Shown here piece by piece: positions 52,765 to 61,287 of a stretch of DNA of 64,000 nt; within the stretch, counting starts at the first letter, position 1; each line of letters begins with the position of its first letter. Source of the stretch: Tropicimonas_B omnivorans (GTDB lineage: Bacteria > Pseudomonadota > Alphaproteobacteria > Rhodobacterales > Rhodobacteraceae). A program made the translations under genes and the position numbers. Location of the stretch: contig NZ_JAVRHL010000001.1 in NCBI RefSeq assembly GCF_031846565.1, forward strand, positions 372,001 to 436,000. Direction: 5' to 3'. The notes under the pieces were generated by a model. It saw nothing but the letters and a program-made list of their open reading frames with translations, was not told the DNA's origin and searched no databases.

Positions 52765-55700
52765 GCCGGTTCGACGACGCGACGCTCCGTCAGATCCGCG
52801 CTGGCGATCCGGACCGCTCCACCTGGGTCGCCGCCAATGCGGGCTCCGGCAAGACGCGGGTGCTGACGGATCGCGTGGCGCGGCTGCTCCTGCGGGGTGT
52901 GCCGCCGCAAAACATCCTGTGCCTGACCTACACCAAGGCCGCCGCGTCGGAGATGCAGAACCGCCTGTTCAAACGGCTCGGCGAATGGGCGATGATGCCG
53001 GATGCGGAGCTTCTGGCGAAGCTCGCCGATCTGGAGGAGGAGCCGCCGGACCGCGCCGCCTCCCTCGCCGAGGCCCGCCGTCTCTTCGCCCGCGCCATCG
53101 ACGCGCCGGGCGGGCTCAAGACCCAGACGATCCACTCCTTCTGCGCGGGCCTTCTCCGCCGCTTTCCCGTCGAGGCCGGCATTCCGCCCGGCTTCACCGA
53201 GATCGATGACGAGGCGGGGGCGGAGCTGGTCGCGGGTATCGTCGGGCGCCTCGCCGAAGACCATCCGGATGCCTTCGCCGGCCTTGCGCGGCTGCCCGGC
53301 GGCGGCGACCCGATATCGCTCGCGCTCGAGATCACCGGCCTGCAGGACGAGCTGCCGGGCGAGGCCAGCGAGGCCGCGATCCTCCGCGCGCTGGGGCTAC
53401 CCGACGGGACGACGCGGGACGCGGCCCTCACCGCCCCGTTCGATGCAATCCCGCCCGGCGGTGCCGAAGGGCTGGCCGAACGCCTTGCCGCGCAGACAGC
53501 GACCGCGAAGAAGGTGGGGGATGCGCTGGTCGATCTGGAGAACAACGGCCCGTCCCCCGAGCGGATGGGCGCTCTGACGAAGGCACTCCTCGTCCGGGAC
53601 GGGGACCGGATGAACAAGAACGTCCTCTCCGAGAAGCGCCGGCCGAACATCGAGCCGTGGCTGGAGACGTTCGATCAGCTCGTCGAGGACTGCATCGTCT
53701 CCGGCGACACGCTCCGATGCCTCGATGCTGCGGAAAGGACACTGACGCTTCACGCCTTCGCGGCGCTGTTCCTGCCCGAGTGGCGGGCGGCGAAGCTGTC
53801 CCGCGGATGGCTTGATTTCGACGACCTGACCCGCGGCGCCGAGCGGCTCCTGACGCGGGAGGGCGTTGCGGACTGGGTCCTCTACAGGCTCGACGGCTCG
53901 CTGGATCATGTCCTCGTGGACGAGGCGCAGGACACGAGCCCCGAGCAATGGCGGGTGATCGACCGTCTGACGGCGGAGTTCGCGGCCGGTCTCGGCGCGG
54001 GAGAGGACCGGCCCCGCACCGTCTTCGCGGTGGGAGATCCCAAGCAGTCGATCTACTCCTTCCAGGGCGCGGACCCTTCGGGCTTCGAGCGGATGCGCGC
54101 GCGGTTCTCGGAGCGCCTGACGGCGGCCGGACGCGCGTTCCAGCGCAGCGAACTGACCCATTCGTTCCGCTCCGCGCCGGCGATCCTCCGCACCGTGGAC
54201 ACCGTCTTCCGGAGCGACCGGCGCGAGGGGATGGGGGACTATACCGATCACATCGCCTTCAACGCCGAGATGCCGGGGCGCGTCGACCTGTGGCCAAACG
54301 TGGAGCCCGAGGAGAGCGCCGCGGACGAGGACTGGACGGATCCCGTGGACCTGCCCGGCAGCCATTCCGCCCCCGTGATCCTCGCCCGCCGCATCGCATC
54401 CGAAGTGCAGCGGATGATCCGGGAAGAGGTGCTGTGGGGGCCGGCCAAGGATGGGCATCCGCCGCGGCGGATCGGACCGGGGGACATCCTTATCCTCGTC
54501 CAGGGCCGCGGGGCGCTGTTCCACGAGATCATCTCGGCCTGCAAGGAGGCGGACCTGGAAGTGGCCGGCGCGGATGTGCTGCGGCTGACGGAGGACCTCG
54601 CGGTCAGGGACCTGCTTGCGCTTCTGTCCTTCGTGTCGTTGCCGGAAGACGACCTCTCGCTGGCCGCGATCCTGCGCTCTCCCCTCTTCGGCTGGTCCGA
54701 TGACGACCTCTTCCGCCTTGCGCACGGACGGCGCGTGCCGCTCTGGGCCGTGCTGCGGGATCGGCAGGAGGCCCACCCAGAGACCCATGCCATCTTGCGA
54801 GACCTTCTCGATCAGGCCGACTACCTCCGTCCCTTCGAGCTTCTGACCCGCATCCTCGTGCGCCATGACGGGCGCCGCCGCCTCGTCGCGCGTCTCGGCC
54901 GGGAGACGGAGGATGCGATCGAGGCGCTGCTGACCCGCGCGCTGAATTTCGAGGAGGAGGGCATACCGGGGCTGACCGCCTTCCTCGCCTCCGTGGAGGG
55001 GACGGATCTCAAGGTGAAACGCCGCCCCGAGGCCCGTGGCGGGAAACTGCGCGTGATGACGGTGCACGGCGCGAAGGGTCTCGAAGCGCCCGTCGTGTTC
55101 CTGCCGGACACGTCGCTCCGTCCCGAGCGGATGCGCGGCAGGCTGGTCGCGACGCCGGACGGCCTGCCCGTCTGGGCCGCAAGCAAGGCGGAGGCGTCCA
55201 GCCGCATCGCCGAATTCCGGGAGGCCGCCCTGGAGAAGGAGCGGCAGGAGCGCAGGCGGCTCCTCTACGTCGCCATGACGCGGGCGGAGCAATGGCTGAT
55301 CGTCGGTCATGCCGGAAAGGAGCCGAAGGACGCGTCCTGGTACTCCGAGGTGGCCGACGGGCTGGAGACGGCCGGTGCGGCTAAGGTCGAGATGCCGGGC
55401 GGCGAGGGGCTGCGCCTCGAAGAGTTCTGGCGGGATGCAGTGCCGCCACCCGCCCCCGAAGTCACCGCGCAGACGCCACCGGACGCCAGAGACCCCGGCC
55501 GCCCCCTTCCGCCGCCTGCCCCGCGCGCGGTCTTGGCGCCGTCCGACATGGGCGGAGCGAAGGTCCTGTTCCTGCCGGTGCCGGAGCCGGGCCCGGAGGG
55601 CGCGCTTCCCCTGCCCGAGGCCGAGGCGCTGCAACGCGGCCGCCGCATCCACCTTCTCCTGGAACACCTTCCCGCCCATCCGAAGGGCGAATGGCCACGG

Positions 55701-56132
55701 CTCGCGCCCGCGATCCTGCGCAGCGCCGGCGAAGAAACGGAGGATGTCGATGCCCTTCTGGACGAGGCCGCGCGCGTCCTGTCGGACGACGCCCTCGCCC
55801 CGCTCTTTTCCGCCGAGGCGCTGGCGGAAGTGGAGATCACGGCGGACCTGCCGGGCCGTCCCGAGCGCCTCCGCGGTGTAATCGACCGGCTGATCGTGAC
55901 GCCCGAGGTCGTGACCGCGGTGGACTTCAAGACCAACGCCATCGTTCCTGCGCGCGCGGAAGACGTCCCGGACGGCCTTCTGCGCCAGATGGGCGCCTAT
56001 TCCGCCGCGCTGCAAACGCTTTACCCCGGACGTCGCATCGACACCGCGATCCTCTGGACCCGCACTCCGGAGCTCATGCCGCTGCCGGGCGGCCTCACCC
56101 GCGACGCCCTCGCCCGGACGCCGCTCGCTTGA
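52761..56132 (+). CDS. addA: Double-strand break repair helicase-nuclease AddA
   Basis: 1123 residues, UvrD-type superfamily 1 helicase. Walker A AANAGSGKTRVLTDR (about residue 30), Walker B LVDEAQDTSPEQW, motif III VGDPKQSIYSFQGADP, motif V MTVHGAKGLEAPVVFLP, motif VI RLLYVAMTRAEQW. The C-terminal RecB-type nuclease shows RGVIDRLIV and VDFKTNAIVPA. All catalytic residues are in place. Last gene of the divL-to-addA run; trxA follows after 95 bases with its own control region. Confidence 0.96.
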   Translation: MSRFDDATLRQIRAGDPDRSTWVAANAGSGKTRVLTDRVARLLLRGVPPQNILCLTYTKAAASEMQNRLFKRLGEWAMMPDAELLAKLADLEEEPPDRAASLAEARRLFARAIDAPGGLKTQTIHSFCAGLLRRFPVEAGIPPGFTEIDDEAGAELVAGIVGRLAEDHPDAFAGLARLPGGGDPISLALEITGLQDELPGEASEAAILRALGLPDGTTRDAALTAPFDAIPPGGAEGLAERLAAQTATAKKVGDALVDLENNGPSPERMGALTKALLVRDGDRMNKNVLSEKRRPNIEPWLETFDQLVEDCIVSGDTLRCLDAAERTLTLHAFAALFLPEWRAAKLSRGWLDFDDLTRGAERLLTREGVADWVLYRLDGSLDHVLVDEAQDTSPEQWRVIDRLTAEFAAGLGAGEDRPRTVFAVGDPKQSIYSFQGADPSGFERMRARFSERLTAAGRAFQRSELTHSFRSAPAILRTVDTVFRSDRREGMGDYTDHIAFNAEMPGRVDLWPNVEPEESAADEDWTDPVDLPGSHSAPVILARRIASEVQRMIREEVLWGPAKDGHPPRRIGPGDILILVQGRGALFHEIISACKEADLEVAGADVLRLTEDLAVRDLLALLSFVSLPEDDLSLAAILRSPLFGWSDDDLFRLAHGRRVPLWAVLRDRQEAHPETHAILRDLLDQADYLRPFELLTRILVRHDGRRRLVARLGRETEDAIEALLTRALNFEEEGIPGLTAFLASVEGTDLKVKRRPEARGGKLRVMTVHGAKGLEAPVVFLPDTSLRPERMRGRLVATPDGLPVWAASKAEASSRIAEFREAALEKERQERRRLLYVAMTRAEQWLIVGHAGKEPKDASWYSEVADGLETAGAAKVEMPGGEGLRLEEFWRDAVPPPAPEVTAQTPPDARDPGRPLPPPAPRAVLAPSDMGGAKVLFLPVPEPGPEGALPLPEAEALQRGRRIHLLLEHLPAHPKGEWPRLAPAILRSAGEETEDVDALLDEAARVLSDDALAPLFSAEALAEVEITADLPGRPERLRGVIDRLIVTPEVVTAVDFKTNAIVPARAEDVPDGLLRQMGAYSAALQTLYPGRRIDTAILWTRTPELMPLPGGLTRDALARTPLA

Positions 56133-56162
56133 CGCATCAGGGGGGCAGGCATATCTCGGCCT

Positions 56163-56180
56163 CTGAACATGTCAGTTCAG
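56163..56180. promoter_or_regulatory. Second copy of the 18-base dyad CTGAAC-N6-GTTCAG
   Basis: CTGAAC-ATGTCA-GTTCAG lies 47 bases before the trxA ATG and has the same arms and spacing as the site at 3647-3664. The central six bases differ, as expected for an operator in which only the arms are read. Its right arm also forms GTTC-N7-GTTC (56175-56189) with downstream bases, the alphaproteobacterial LexA-box spacing. Confidence 0.65.
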
Positions 56181-56227
56181 CCGGGGTTCTCCCGGCGATG
56201 AACGCCTCAATTTCAGGAGACAGCGCG

Positions 56228-56548
56228 ATGGCAACCCAAGCCGTGACCGACGCGACCTTCGACGCCGAAGTGAAGCAATCCGACCTGCCCGTGGTCGTCG
56301 ATTTCTGGGCCGAATGGTGCGGCCCCTGCAAGCAGATCGGCCCCTCCCTCGAGGAAATCAGCGAGGAAATGGGCGACAAGGTGAAGATCGTGAAGGTCAA
56401 CGTCGACGAGAACCCGCAATCGCCGCAGGCGATGGGCGTCCGCGGCATTCCGGCGCTCTTCCTCTTCAAGGATGGCGAAGTCGTCTCGAACAAGATCGGC
56501 GCCGCGCCCAAGGCCGCGCTCAAGGACTGGATTGAAGAGTCGATCTGA
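56228..56548 (+). CDS. trxA: Thioredoxin
   Basis: 106 residues, the normal size for Trx1. Active site WAEWCGPCKQIGP, cis-proline in GIPALFLFKDG, and no signal peptide, so it is the cytoplasmic disulfide reductase. The ATG at 56228 follows an AGGAG; the frame runs upstream into addA without meaning. It sits downstream of addA in many alphaproteobacteria. Followed by a strong intrinsic terminator. Confidence 0.97.
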   Translation: MATQAVTDATFDAEVKQSDLPVVVDFWAEWCGPCKQIGPSLEEISEEMGDKVKIVKVNVDENPQSPQAMGVRGIPALFLFKDGEVVSNKIGAAPKAALKDWIEESI

Positions 56549-56577
56549 GCCCACCGAGGCTGATACGAGTTGATAGG

Positions 56578-56604
56578 AAAGGGGCGCTTCGGCGCCCCTT
56601 TTTT
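56578..56604 (+). terminator. Rho-independent terminator of trxA
   Basis: GGGGCGC-TTCG-GCGCCCC with a stable UUCG-type tetraloop, followed by six T residues and preceded by AAA. It is the clearest intrinsic terminator in the window and ends 30-56 bases past the trxA stop. Confidence 0.95.
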
Positions 56605-56695
56605 CACGCCGTGCCCCGGCAGCCCCGCGCGCCCCGCCGGCCGGAACCCCCCGTTTTCAATGCGCTGCAGTTCGCCGCCCGTCCGGCCCGCCCGG

Positions 56696-56726
56696 TTGCG
56701 AGGAGCCCGAGGGGGGGCCATATAGC
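56696..56726 (+). promoter_or_regulatory. Weak promoter candidate for hslV
   Basis: TTGCGA, 19 bases, TATAGC, ending 28 bases before the hslV ATG. The CATATAG sequence resembles the -10 of alphaproteobacterial heat-shock (sigma-32) promoters, but the -35 lacks the CTTG core. Listed as a candidate only. Confidence 0.25.
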
Positions 56727-56754
56727 GCCCTGCACTGATCAACGGAGCGACCTC

Positions 56755-57315
56755 ATGAGCGACTTTCCCGGCTGGCACGGCACGACCATCATCGGCGTGC
56801 GTAAGGGCGGCCGCGTCGTCGTCGCGGGCGACGGACAGGTTTCCCTGGGGCAGACCGTGATCAAGGGAACCGCCCGCAAGGTCCGCCGCCTGTCGCCCGG
56901 TGGCTCCGACGTCGTGGCGGGGTTCGCCGGTTCCACCGCCGATGCCTTCGCGCTTCTCGAGCGGCTGGAAGCCAAGCTGGAAAAGACGCCCGGTCAGCTT
57001 CAGCGCGCCTCAGTCGAACTCGCCAAGGACTGGCGGACGGACAAGTATCTCCAGAAGCTCGAAGCCATGCTGATCGTCACCGACGGGACGGATCTTCTGG
57101 TCATCACCGGCGCCGGGGACGTGCTGGAGCCGGAGCACGACGTCGCCGCCATCGGGTCGGGCGGGAACTTCGCCCTTGCTGCCGCCCGTGGTCTGATGGA
57201 GGGCGATTTCGATGCCGAGGAGATCGCCCGGAAGGCCATGGCGATCGCGGCTGACATCTGCGTCTACACCAACGGCAACGTCCTCGTGGAGACCATAGAG
57301 GGCGCCTCTTCGTGA
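56755..57315 (+). CDS. hslV: ATP-dependent protease subunit HslV (ClpQ)
   Basis: 186 residues. The catalytic N-terminal Thr is in WHGTTIIGVRKGG at position 10, so the chain has a nine-residue leader that must be removed to expose it; other alphaproteobacterial HslV proteins have a similar leader, while E. coli starts MTT. GDGQVSLGQTV and AIGSGGNFALAAARGL are family signatures. Forms the proteolytic dodecamer capped by HslU. Its stop overlaps the start of the following membrane-protein gene (GTGA). Confidence 0.96.
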   Translation: MSDFPGWHGTTIIGVRKGGRVVVAGDGQVSLGQTVIKGTARKVRRLSPGGSDVVAGFAGSTADAFALLERLEAKLEKTPGQLQRASVELAKDWRTDKYLQKLEAMLIVTDGTDLLVITGAGDVLEPEHDVAAIGSGGNFALAAARGLMEGDFDAEEIARKAMAIAADICVYTNGNVLVETIEGASS

Positions 57316-58361
57316 GCGTCGGCGCCGAGGACATCCGCGCCGCCGTGCGCGCGGGCATGATCTCCGAGGCTCAGGCCGCGTCTCTGATGACCCTGGCCGA
57401 TGCGCGGCGCGGCGCGCGGGAGAACCTGGACGGGCTGGACGAGCCTTTCGAGCTGTTCCGGGGGTTCAACGAGATCTTCATCGTCGTCGGCCTCGGCATC
57501 CTCTACGGCGGGTGCATGAGCGTCCTCGCGGCGCGGTTCTTCACCGGCAACGGCGACGTGATCGGGGCGCTCGCCCTCCTCGCGGGGCTCTTCGGGCTTT
57601 CGGTCTATTTCACGCTCCGGCGCCGGATGGTCGCGCCGTCCATCGCGCTCGTTGTCATGACGACGCTGACCGGGGTCGCGGCCGGCGCCTCGCTGATGGA
57701 TGCAACTGGATTCGCCTACAGGCTGCCCGTCGTGCTGGGCACGGCGACGCTGACGGCGCTGGTGCATTTCGTGTTCTTCCGGGTTCCCTTCGGCGCGGCC
57801 GTGATTTCGCTCGGTATCATCGCGACGCTCTCCGCCGCCCTCATCGGTGAGGTGCCGCGGATGCCGGACCTGCTTCTGCTGTCGCAAAGCGGGCCCGCAG
57901 CCTGGATCACCATCGGCGTCGGCCTTTGCACACTCGTTCTCGCGCTCCGGCTCGATCTGTCCGATCCTCACCGCGTCACCCGGCGGGCGGCGACGGCCTT
58001 CTGGCTGCACGTCGTCGCGGCGCCCGCAATCGTCAATTCCGTGGCTTTGTCTCTTCTCGACGCGGACTGGGCCGGCTCCAACGCCGTCCTGCTCCTCTTC
58101 GTCGCCATCGCCGCGCTTTTCGCCGTCGTCATCGACCGCCGCTCCTTCCTCGTCTCGGGTGTGGGCTACGTCGTGGCGCTGTCGTTCACCGTCCTCGACG
58201 ATTCCGCGCCGCTTGCGGTCATCGCTCTCGGTGCCGGGCTCGTCCTTCTGGGCGCGTTCTGGGAGCGCCTGCGCGCCGGATTGATGAACGCCCTTCCCCG
58301 TTTTCCCGGCAAGGATCGCTTGCCGCCATGGACCCTGATTGCTTCCAAGGAGGCCCAATGA
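57312..58361 (+). CDS. Integral membrane protein of unknown function between hslV and hslU
   Basis: 349 residues. The N-terminal ~45 residues are soluble and helical (AVRAGMISEAQAASLMTLAD), then about ten hydrophobic segments with few polar loops. The N-terminal pattern recalls DUF2157-type membrane proteins, but I cannot assign a family with confidence. The GTG start at 57312 overlaps the hslV stop and the stop overlaps the hslU start (ATGA), so the three genes are translationally coupled. Function unknown; a link with protein quality control is only suggested by position. Confidence 0.78.
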   Translation: MSVGAEDIRAAVRAGMISEAQAASLMTLADARRGARENLDGLDEPFELFRGFNEIFIVVGLGILYGGCMSVLAARFFTGNGDVIGALALLAGLFGLSVYFTLRRRMVAPSIALVVMTTLTGVAAGASLMDATGFAYRLPVVLGTATLTALVHFVFFRVPFGAAVISLGIIATLSAALIGEVPRMPDLLLLSQSGPAAWITIGVGLCTLVLALRLDLSDPHRVTRRAATAFWLHVVAAPAIVNSVALSLLDADWAGSNAVLLLFVAIAALFAVVIDRRSFLVSGVGYVVALSFTVLDDSAPLAVIALGAGLVLLGAFWERLRAGLMNALPRFPGKDRLPPWTLIASKEAQ

Positions 58362-59665
58362 CCGACCTGACCCCGCGCGAGATCGTCAGCGAGCTCGACC
58401 GTTTCGTCATCGGACAGAAGGACGCCAAGCGCGCCGTCGCCGTCGCCCTGCGCAACCGCTGGCGCCGCAGCCAGCTCGGCCCGGAGCTGCGGGACGAGGT
58501 GTATCCCAAGAACATCCTGATGATCGGCCCCACCGGCGTCGGCAAGACCGAGATCAGCCGCCGGCTCGCCAAGCTGGCAAGGGCGCCCTTCATGAAGGTC
58601 GAGGCGACGAAGTTCACCGAGGTCGGCTATGTCGGCCGGGACGTGGAGCAGATCGTCCGGGACCTGATGGACGCCGCCATCGCGATGACCCGCGAGTACA
58701 TGCGCGAGGAGGTCAAGACCCGCGCCCGCGAGGCCGCCGAGGAACGGGTCCTGGCTGCTGTCGCCGGCGATGGCGCACGCGCGCAGACGCTGGACATGTT
58801 CCGCCGCAAGCTTCACGCCGGTGAACTGGACGATACCGAGATCGAGCTGGAGATCGCCGAGGCGCCCCCCTCGATGCCGATGATGGAGATTCCCGGCCAG
58901 CCCGGCGGCGGAATGGGCGGCATGAATCTCGGCGACATCTTCGGGAAGGCCTTCGGCGGGCGCACCGTGAAGAAGCGCATGACCGTCGCCGCCAGCTACG
59001 AGGTGCTGATCGGAGAAGAGGCCGACAAGCTGCTCGACGACGAGACCGTGAAGGCCGCCGCGAAAGAGGCCGTCGAGGAGAACGGCATCGTCTTCATCGA
59101 CGAGATCGACAAGGTGTGCGCGCGATCCGATGCGCGCGGCGGCGACGTCTCCCGCGAGGGCGTGCAGCGGGACCTGCTTCCGCTGATCGAAGGGACGACC
59201 GTTTCCACCAAGCACGGGCCGATCAAGACGGACCATATCCTCTTCATCGCCTCCGGCGCCTTCCACGTCGCCAAGCCTTCGGACCTGCTGCCGGAGCTTC
59301 AGGGCCGTCTGCCGATCCGTGTGGAACTGAGCGCCCTGACGGAAGGCGACTTCGTCCGGATCCTCACCGAGACGGACAATGCCCTCACCCGGCAATATGC
59401 CGCCCTGATGAAGACCGAGGGCGTCAACGTCGAGTTCACCGACGAGGGCATACACGCCATCGCCCGCATCGCGGCCGAGGTGAACGGCAGCGTCGAGAAT
59501 ATCGGTGCCCGGAGGCTCTATACCGTCATCGAACGGGTGTTCGAGGAGCTGAGCTTCGCCGCGGCGGACAAGGGCGGCGAGGACGTGATCATCGACGCGG
59601 ACTACGTCGAGAAGAACATCGGCGAGCTGTCCCGCTCCACGGATCTCAGCCGCTACGTGCTCTGA
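58358..59665 (+). CDS. hslU: ATP-dependent protease ATPase subunit HslU (ClpY)
   Basis: 435 residues, AAA+ unfoldase. The N-terminal LTPREIVSELDRFVIGQKDA is diagnostic; Walker A is GPTGVGKTE (57-65), the pore loop is VGYVGRDVEQIV, Walker B is GIVFIDEIDKV, and the C-terminal tail ends in STDLSRYVL, which docks into HslV. The Gly/Met-rich I-domain loop around 185-200 is normal for alphaproteobacteria. AAGGAGG precedes the ATG. Convergent with the smr gene. Confidence 0.97.
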   Translation: MTDLTPREIVSELDRFVIGQKDAKRAVAVALRNRWRRSQLGPELRDEVYPKNILMIGPTGVGKTEISRRLAKLARAPFMKVEATKFTEVGYVGRDVEQIVRDLMDAAIAMTREYMREEVKTRAREAAEERVLAAVAGDGARAQTLDMFRRKLHAGELDDTEIELEIAEAPPSMPMMEIPGQPGGGMGGMNLGDIFGKAFGGRTVKKRMTVAASYEVLIGEEADKLLDDETVKAAAKEAVEENGIVFIDEIDKVCARSDARGGDVSREGVQRDLLPLIEGTTVSTKHGPIKTDHILFIASGAFHVAKPSDLLPELQGRLPIRVELSALTEGDFVRILTETDNALTRQYAALMKTEGVNVEFTDEGIHAIARIAAEVNGSVENIGARRLYTVIERVFEELSFAAADKGGEDVIIDADYVEKNIGELSRSTDLSRYVL

Positions 59666-59684
59666 ACGCGCGTTTCGCCGGCGT

Positions 59685-59717
59685 CATCGGGGCCAGGGTC
59701 CGGGCCCTCCCCCGATG
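59685..59717. terminator. Hairpin between convergent hslU and smr genes
   Basis: CATCGGGG (59685-59692) pairs exactly with CCCCGATG (59710-59717), and the loop can pair further (AGGG with CCCT). It lies midway between the two stop codons, so it can serve both strands. There is no U-tract on either side. Confidence 0.5.
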
Positions 59718-59766
59718 CCTGCCGGTCTCGCGGCGGCGGACCGCACCGCGCGGACCGTCGCGGCCC

Positions 59767-60381
59767 CTACCCCCGCGTGCGGGCGAGGTAGACGTAGTAG
59801 GCCCCTGATCCGCCATGGCGCTCATGGGCCGGGGTGATCTGCTGAACCACAGGTCCGAGCGGCGGAAGCCGGAGCCAGTCCGGCACCTGGTGGCGCAGGA
59901 TGCCGCGGCGCACCGGGATAGGTCCGTCACCCGGCCTGTCCCTGCCCTTTCCGGTGACGACGAGAACGAGGCGCTTTCCGTCCGACGCCGCGCGCAGGAT
60001 GAAGGAGACGAGCACCGGGTGCGCCGCCGACAGCGTCATTCCGTGCAGGTCGATCTTCGCCTCTGGCCTCAGCTTTCCGCGCACCATGCGGCGATGCGCC
60101 TTGGCATCCATCGTGACGGGCGCGGCGCGCAGGCGGCTCTCGATGGCCGGCGCGCTGGTCGTTGCGGGACCGCGGGGCGCCTTCGACCTCTCACCGAGGC
60201 GGAACGGCGGGACCGGCGGGGCAAGGGCGTCGGGGGCGAAGTCCTGTTGCGGCTGCGGTCCCTCGGACGGTTTTTCATGGGCGCGCATCGATTTCGGAAG
60301 CGGCGCCGTGCGGCGGACGGAGGCGGACACCTCGCGCCAGACGGCGAGGTCGTCGTCGCTGAGCTTCCGCCGCCGGCTCAC
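59767..60381 (-). CDS. Smr-domain protein
   Basis: 204 residues. The first ~100 are polar and disordered; the C-terminal ~90 are an Smr domain with IDLHGMTLSAAHPVL, VVTGKGRDRPGDG and ERHGGSGAYYVYLAR (the LDxH, TGxG and HGGxGA motifs). Stand-alone Smr proteins act as nucleases on DNA or mRNA, for instance at collided ribosomes. The start is a GTG at 60381 with a weak ribosome-binding site. In most relatives mltA lies between this gene and the Tim44-like gene; here it is missing. Confidence 0.9.
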   Translation of the reverse strand: MSRRRKLSDDDLAVWREVSASVRRTAPLPKSMRAHEKPSEGPQPQQDFAPDALAPPVPPFRLGERSKAPRGPATTSAPAIESRLRAAPVTMDAKAHRRMVRGKLRPEAKIDLHGMTLSAAHPVLVSFILRAASDGKRLVLVVTGKGRDRPGDGPIPVRRGILRHQVPDWLRLPPLGPVVQQITPAHERHGGSGAYYVYLARTRG

Positions 60382-60465
60382 GATGCACTCACGTCACAGC
60401 AAAAGACCGGCCCCGCGAGGGAGACCGGTCCGGTCACAACCGCGACCTGTGCAAGAATATCGCCC

Positions 60466-60484
60466 GGCAGGGGCTGCCCCTGCC
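60466..60484 (-). terminator. Hairpin immediately after the Tim44-like gene
   Basis: GGCAGGGGC-T-GCCCCTGCC, a near-perfect palindrome, abuts the stop codon of the gene at 60485-61153. GACCGG/CCGGTC arms lie just beyond. No U-tract, so Rho-assisted termination or mRNA protection is more likely. Confidence 0.5.
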
Positions 60485-61153
60485 TCATTCTCCGGTGGCG
60501 ACCAGCTTCCAGTTCGGATCGCCGACGCCCATCTTCCGCGCAAAGCTCCAGACATCGCGCTGGCGGCGGATCGTCTGGGCATCGCCCTCGATGACCTCGC
60601 CCGCGGCGTCCTTCACGACAGAGGTCAGCTCGCCGACGAAGCGCACGGTGATTTCCGCCATCTCCTCGGCCCGATCGTAGGTCGCCTCGACGATTCCGAT
60701 CTCACGCAGGCCGACGAAGTTCGCATCGACGGTCAGCCCCTGCGCGTCGCGTTCGGCGACCACATCGGCGAAGGCCTGGTAGACGTCGTCAGCGAGGAAG
60801 GGACGCACCTCCGTCAGATCGCCCTGCTCGAAGGCCATCAGGATCATCTCGTAGGCTCCGCGCGCCCCCGAAAGGAACTCGCCGACGTTGAAGGACGGCT
60901 CGGCGTTCTTCATGGCCGCGATTGCCTTGGCGCTCTCGCTGTCCTCGGGAACGTGGTCGACGATGTCACGATCCGGACCGCCCTCGATCACCTCGAATTC
61001 CGGACGGTTCGCCGGGCGGCTGTTCGGCGTCTCGTTCGCGGGGAGCGTGGGTTTCTCGTACCCCTCCCGCGTCCCGAGAACGGATTTCAGGCGCACGATC
61101 AAGAATATCGCAATTCCTGCCAGCACAAGAAGCTGGATCACGGCAGCACTCAT
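60485..61153 (-). CDS. Tim44/TimA-domain protein
   Basis: 222 residues. One N-terminal membrane helix (VIQLLVLAGIAIFLIVRLKS), a charged linker, then a Tim44-like domain from ~85 (FLSGARGAYEMILMAFEQGD, FLADDVYQAFADVV, VWSFARKMGVGDPNWKLVAT). In Caulobacter the homologue TimA has been tied to envelope and outer-membrane function; the fold resembles mitochondrial Tim44. The ATG at 61153 opens the membrane helix. Divergent from fxsA, as in most relatives. Confidence 0.92.
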   Translation of the reverse strand: MSAAVIQLLVLAGIAIFLIVRLKSVLGTREGYEKPTLPANETPNSRPANRPEFEVIEGGPDRDIVDHVPEDSESAKAIAAMKNAEPSFNVGEFLSGARGAYEMILMAFEQGDLTEVRPFLADDVYQAFADVVAERDAQGLTVDANFVGLREIGIVEATYDRAEEMAEITVRFVGELTSVVKDAAGEVIEGDAQTIRRQRDVWSFARKMGVGDPNWKLVATGE

Positions 61154-61287
61154 TGGAACCTCGTTTCGGGTCGGGGTTGGTAAGCCCCCTTCGCGTTCCC
61201 TATGTAAGGTCGGCCAATGCCCAAGTCCACCGAGGCCGGCACGGCTTCGCATCGCGAAGTCCCGGCTGACGACATATAAGGATCACG

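Noticed and set aside
53397..56015. 872-residue open frame opposite addA
   Set aside because: Antisense to a complete helicase-nuclease with all motifs; low-complexity composition and no ribosome-binding site.
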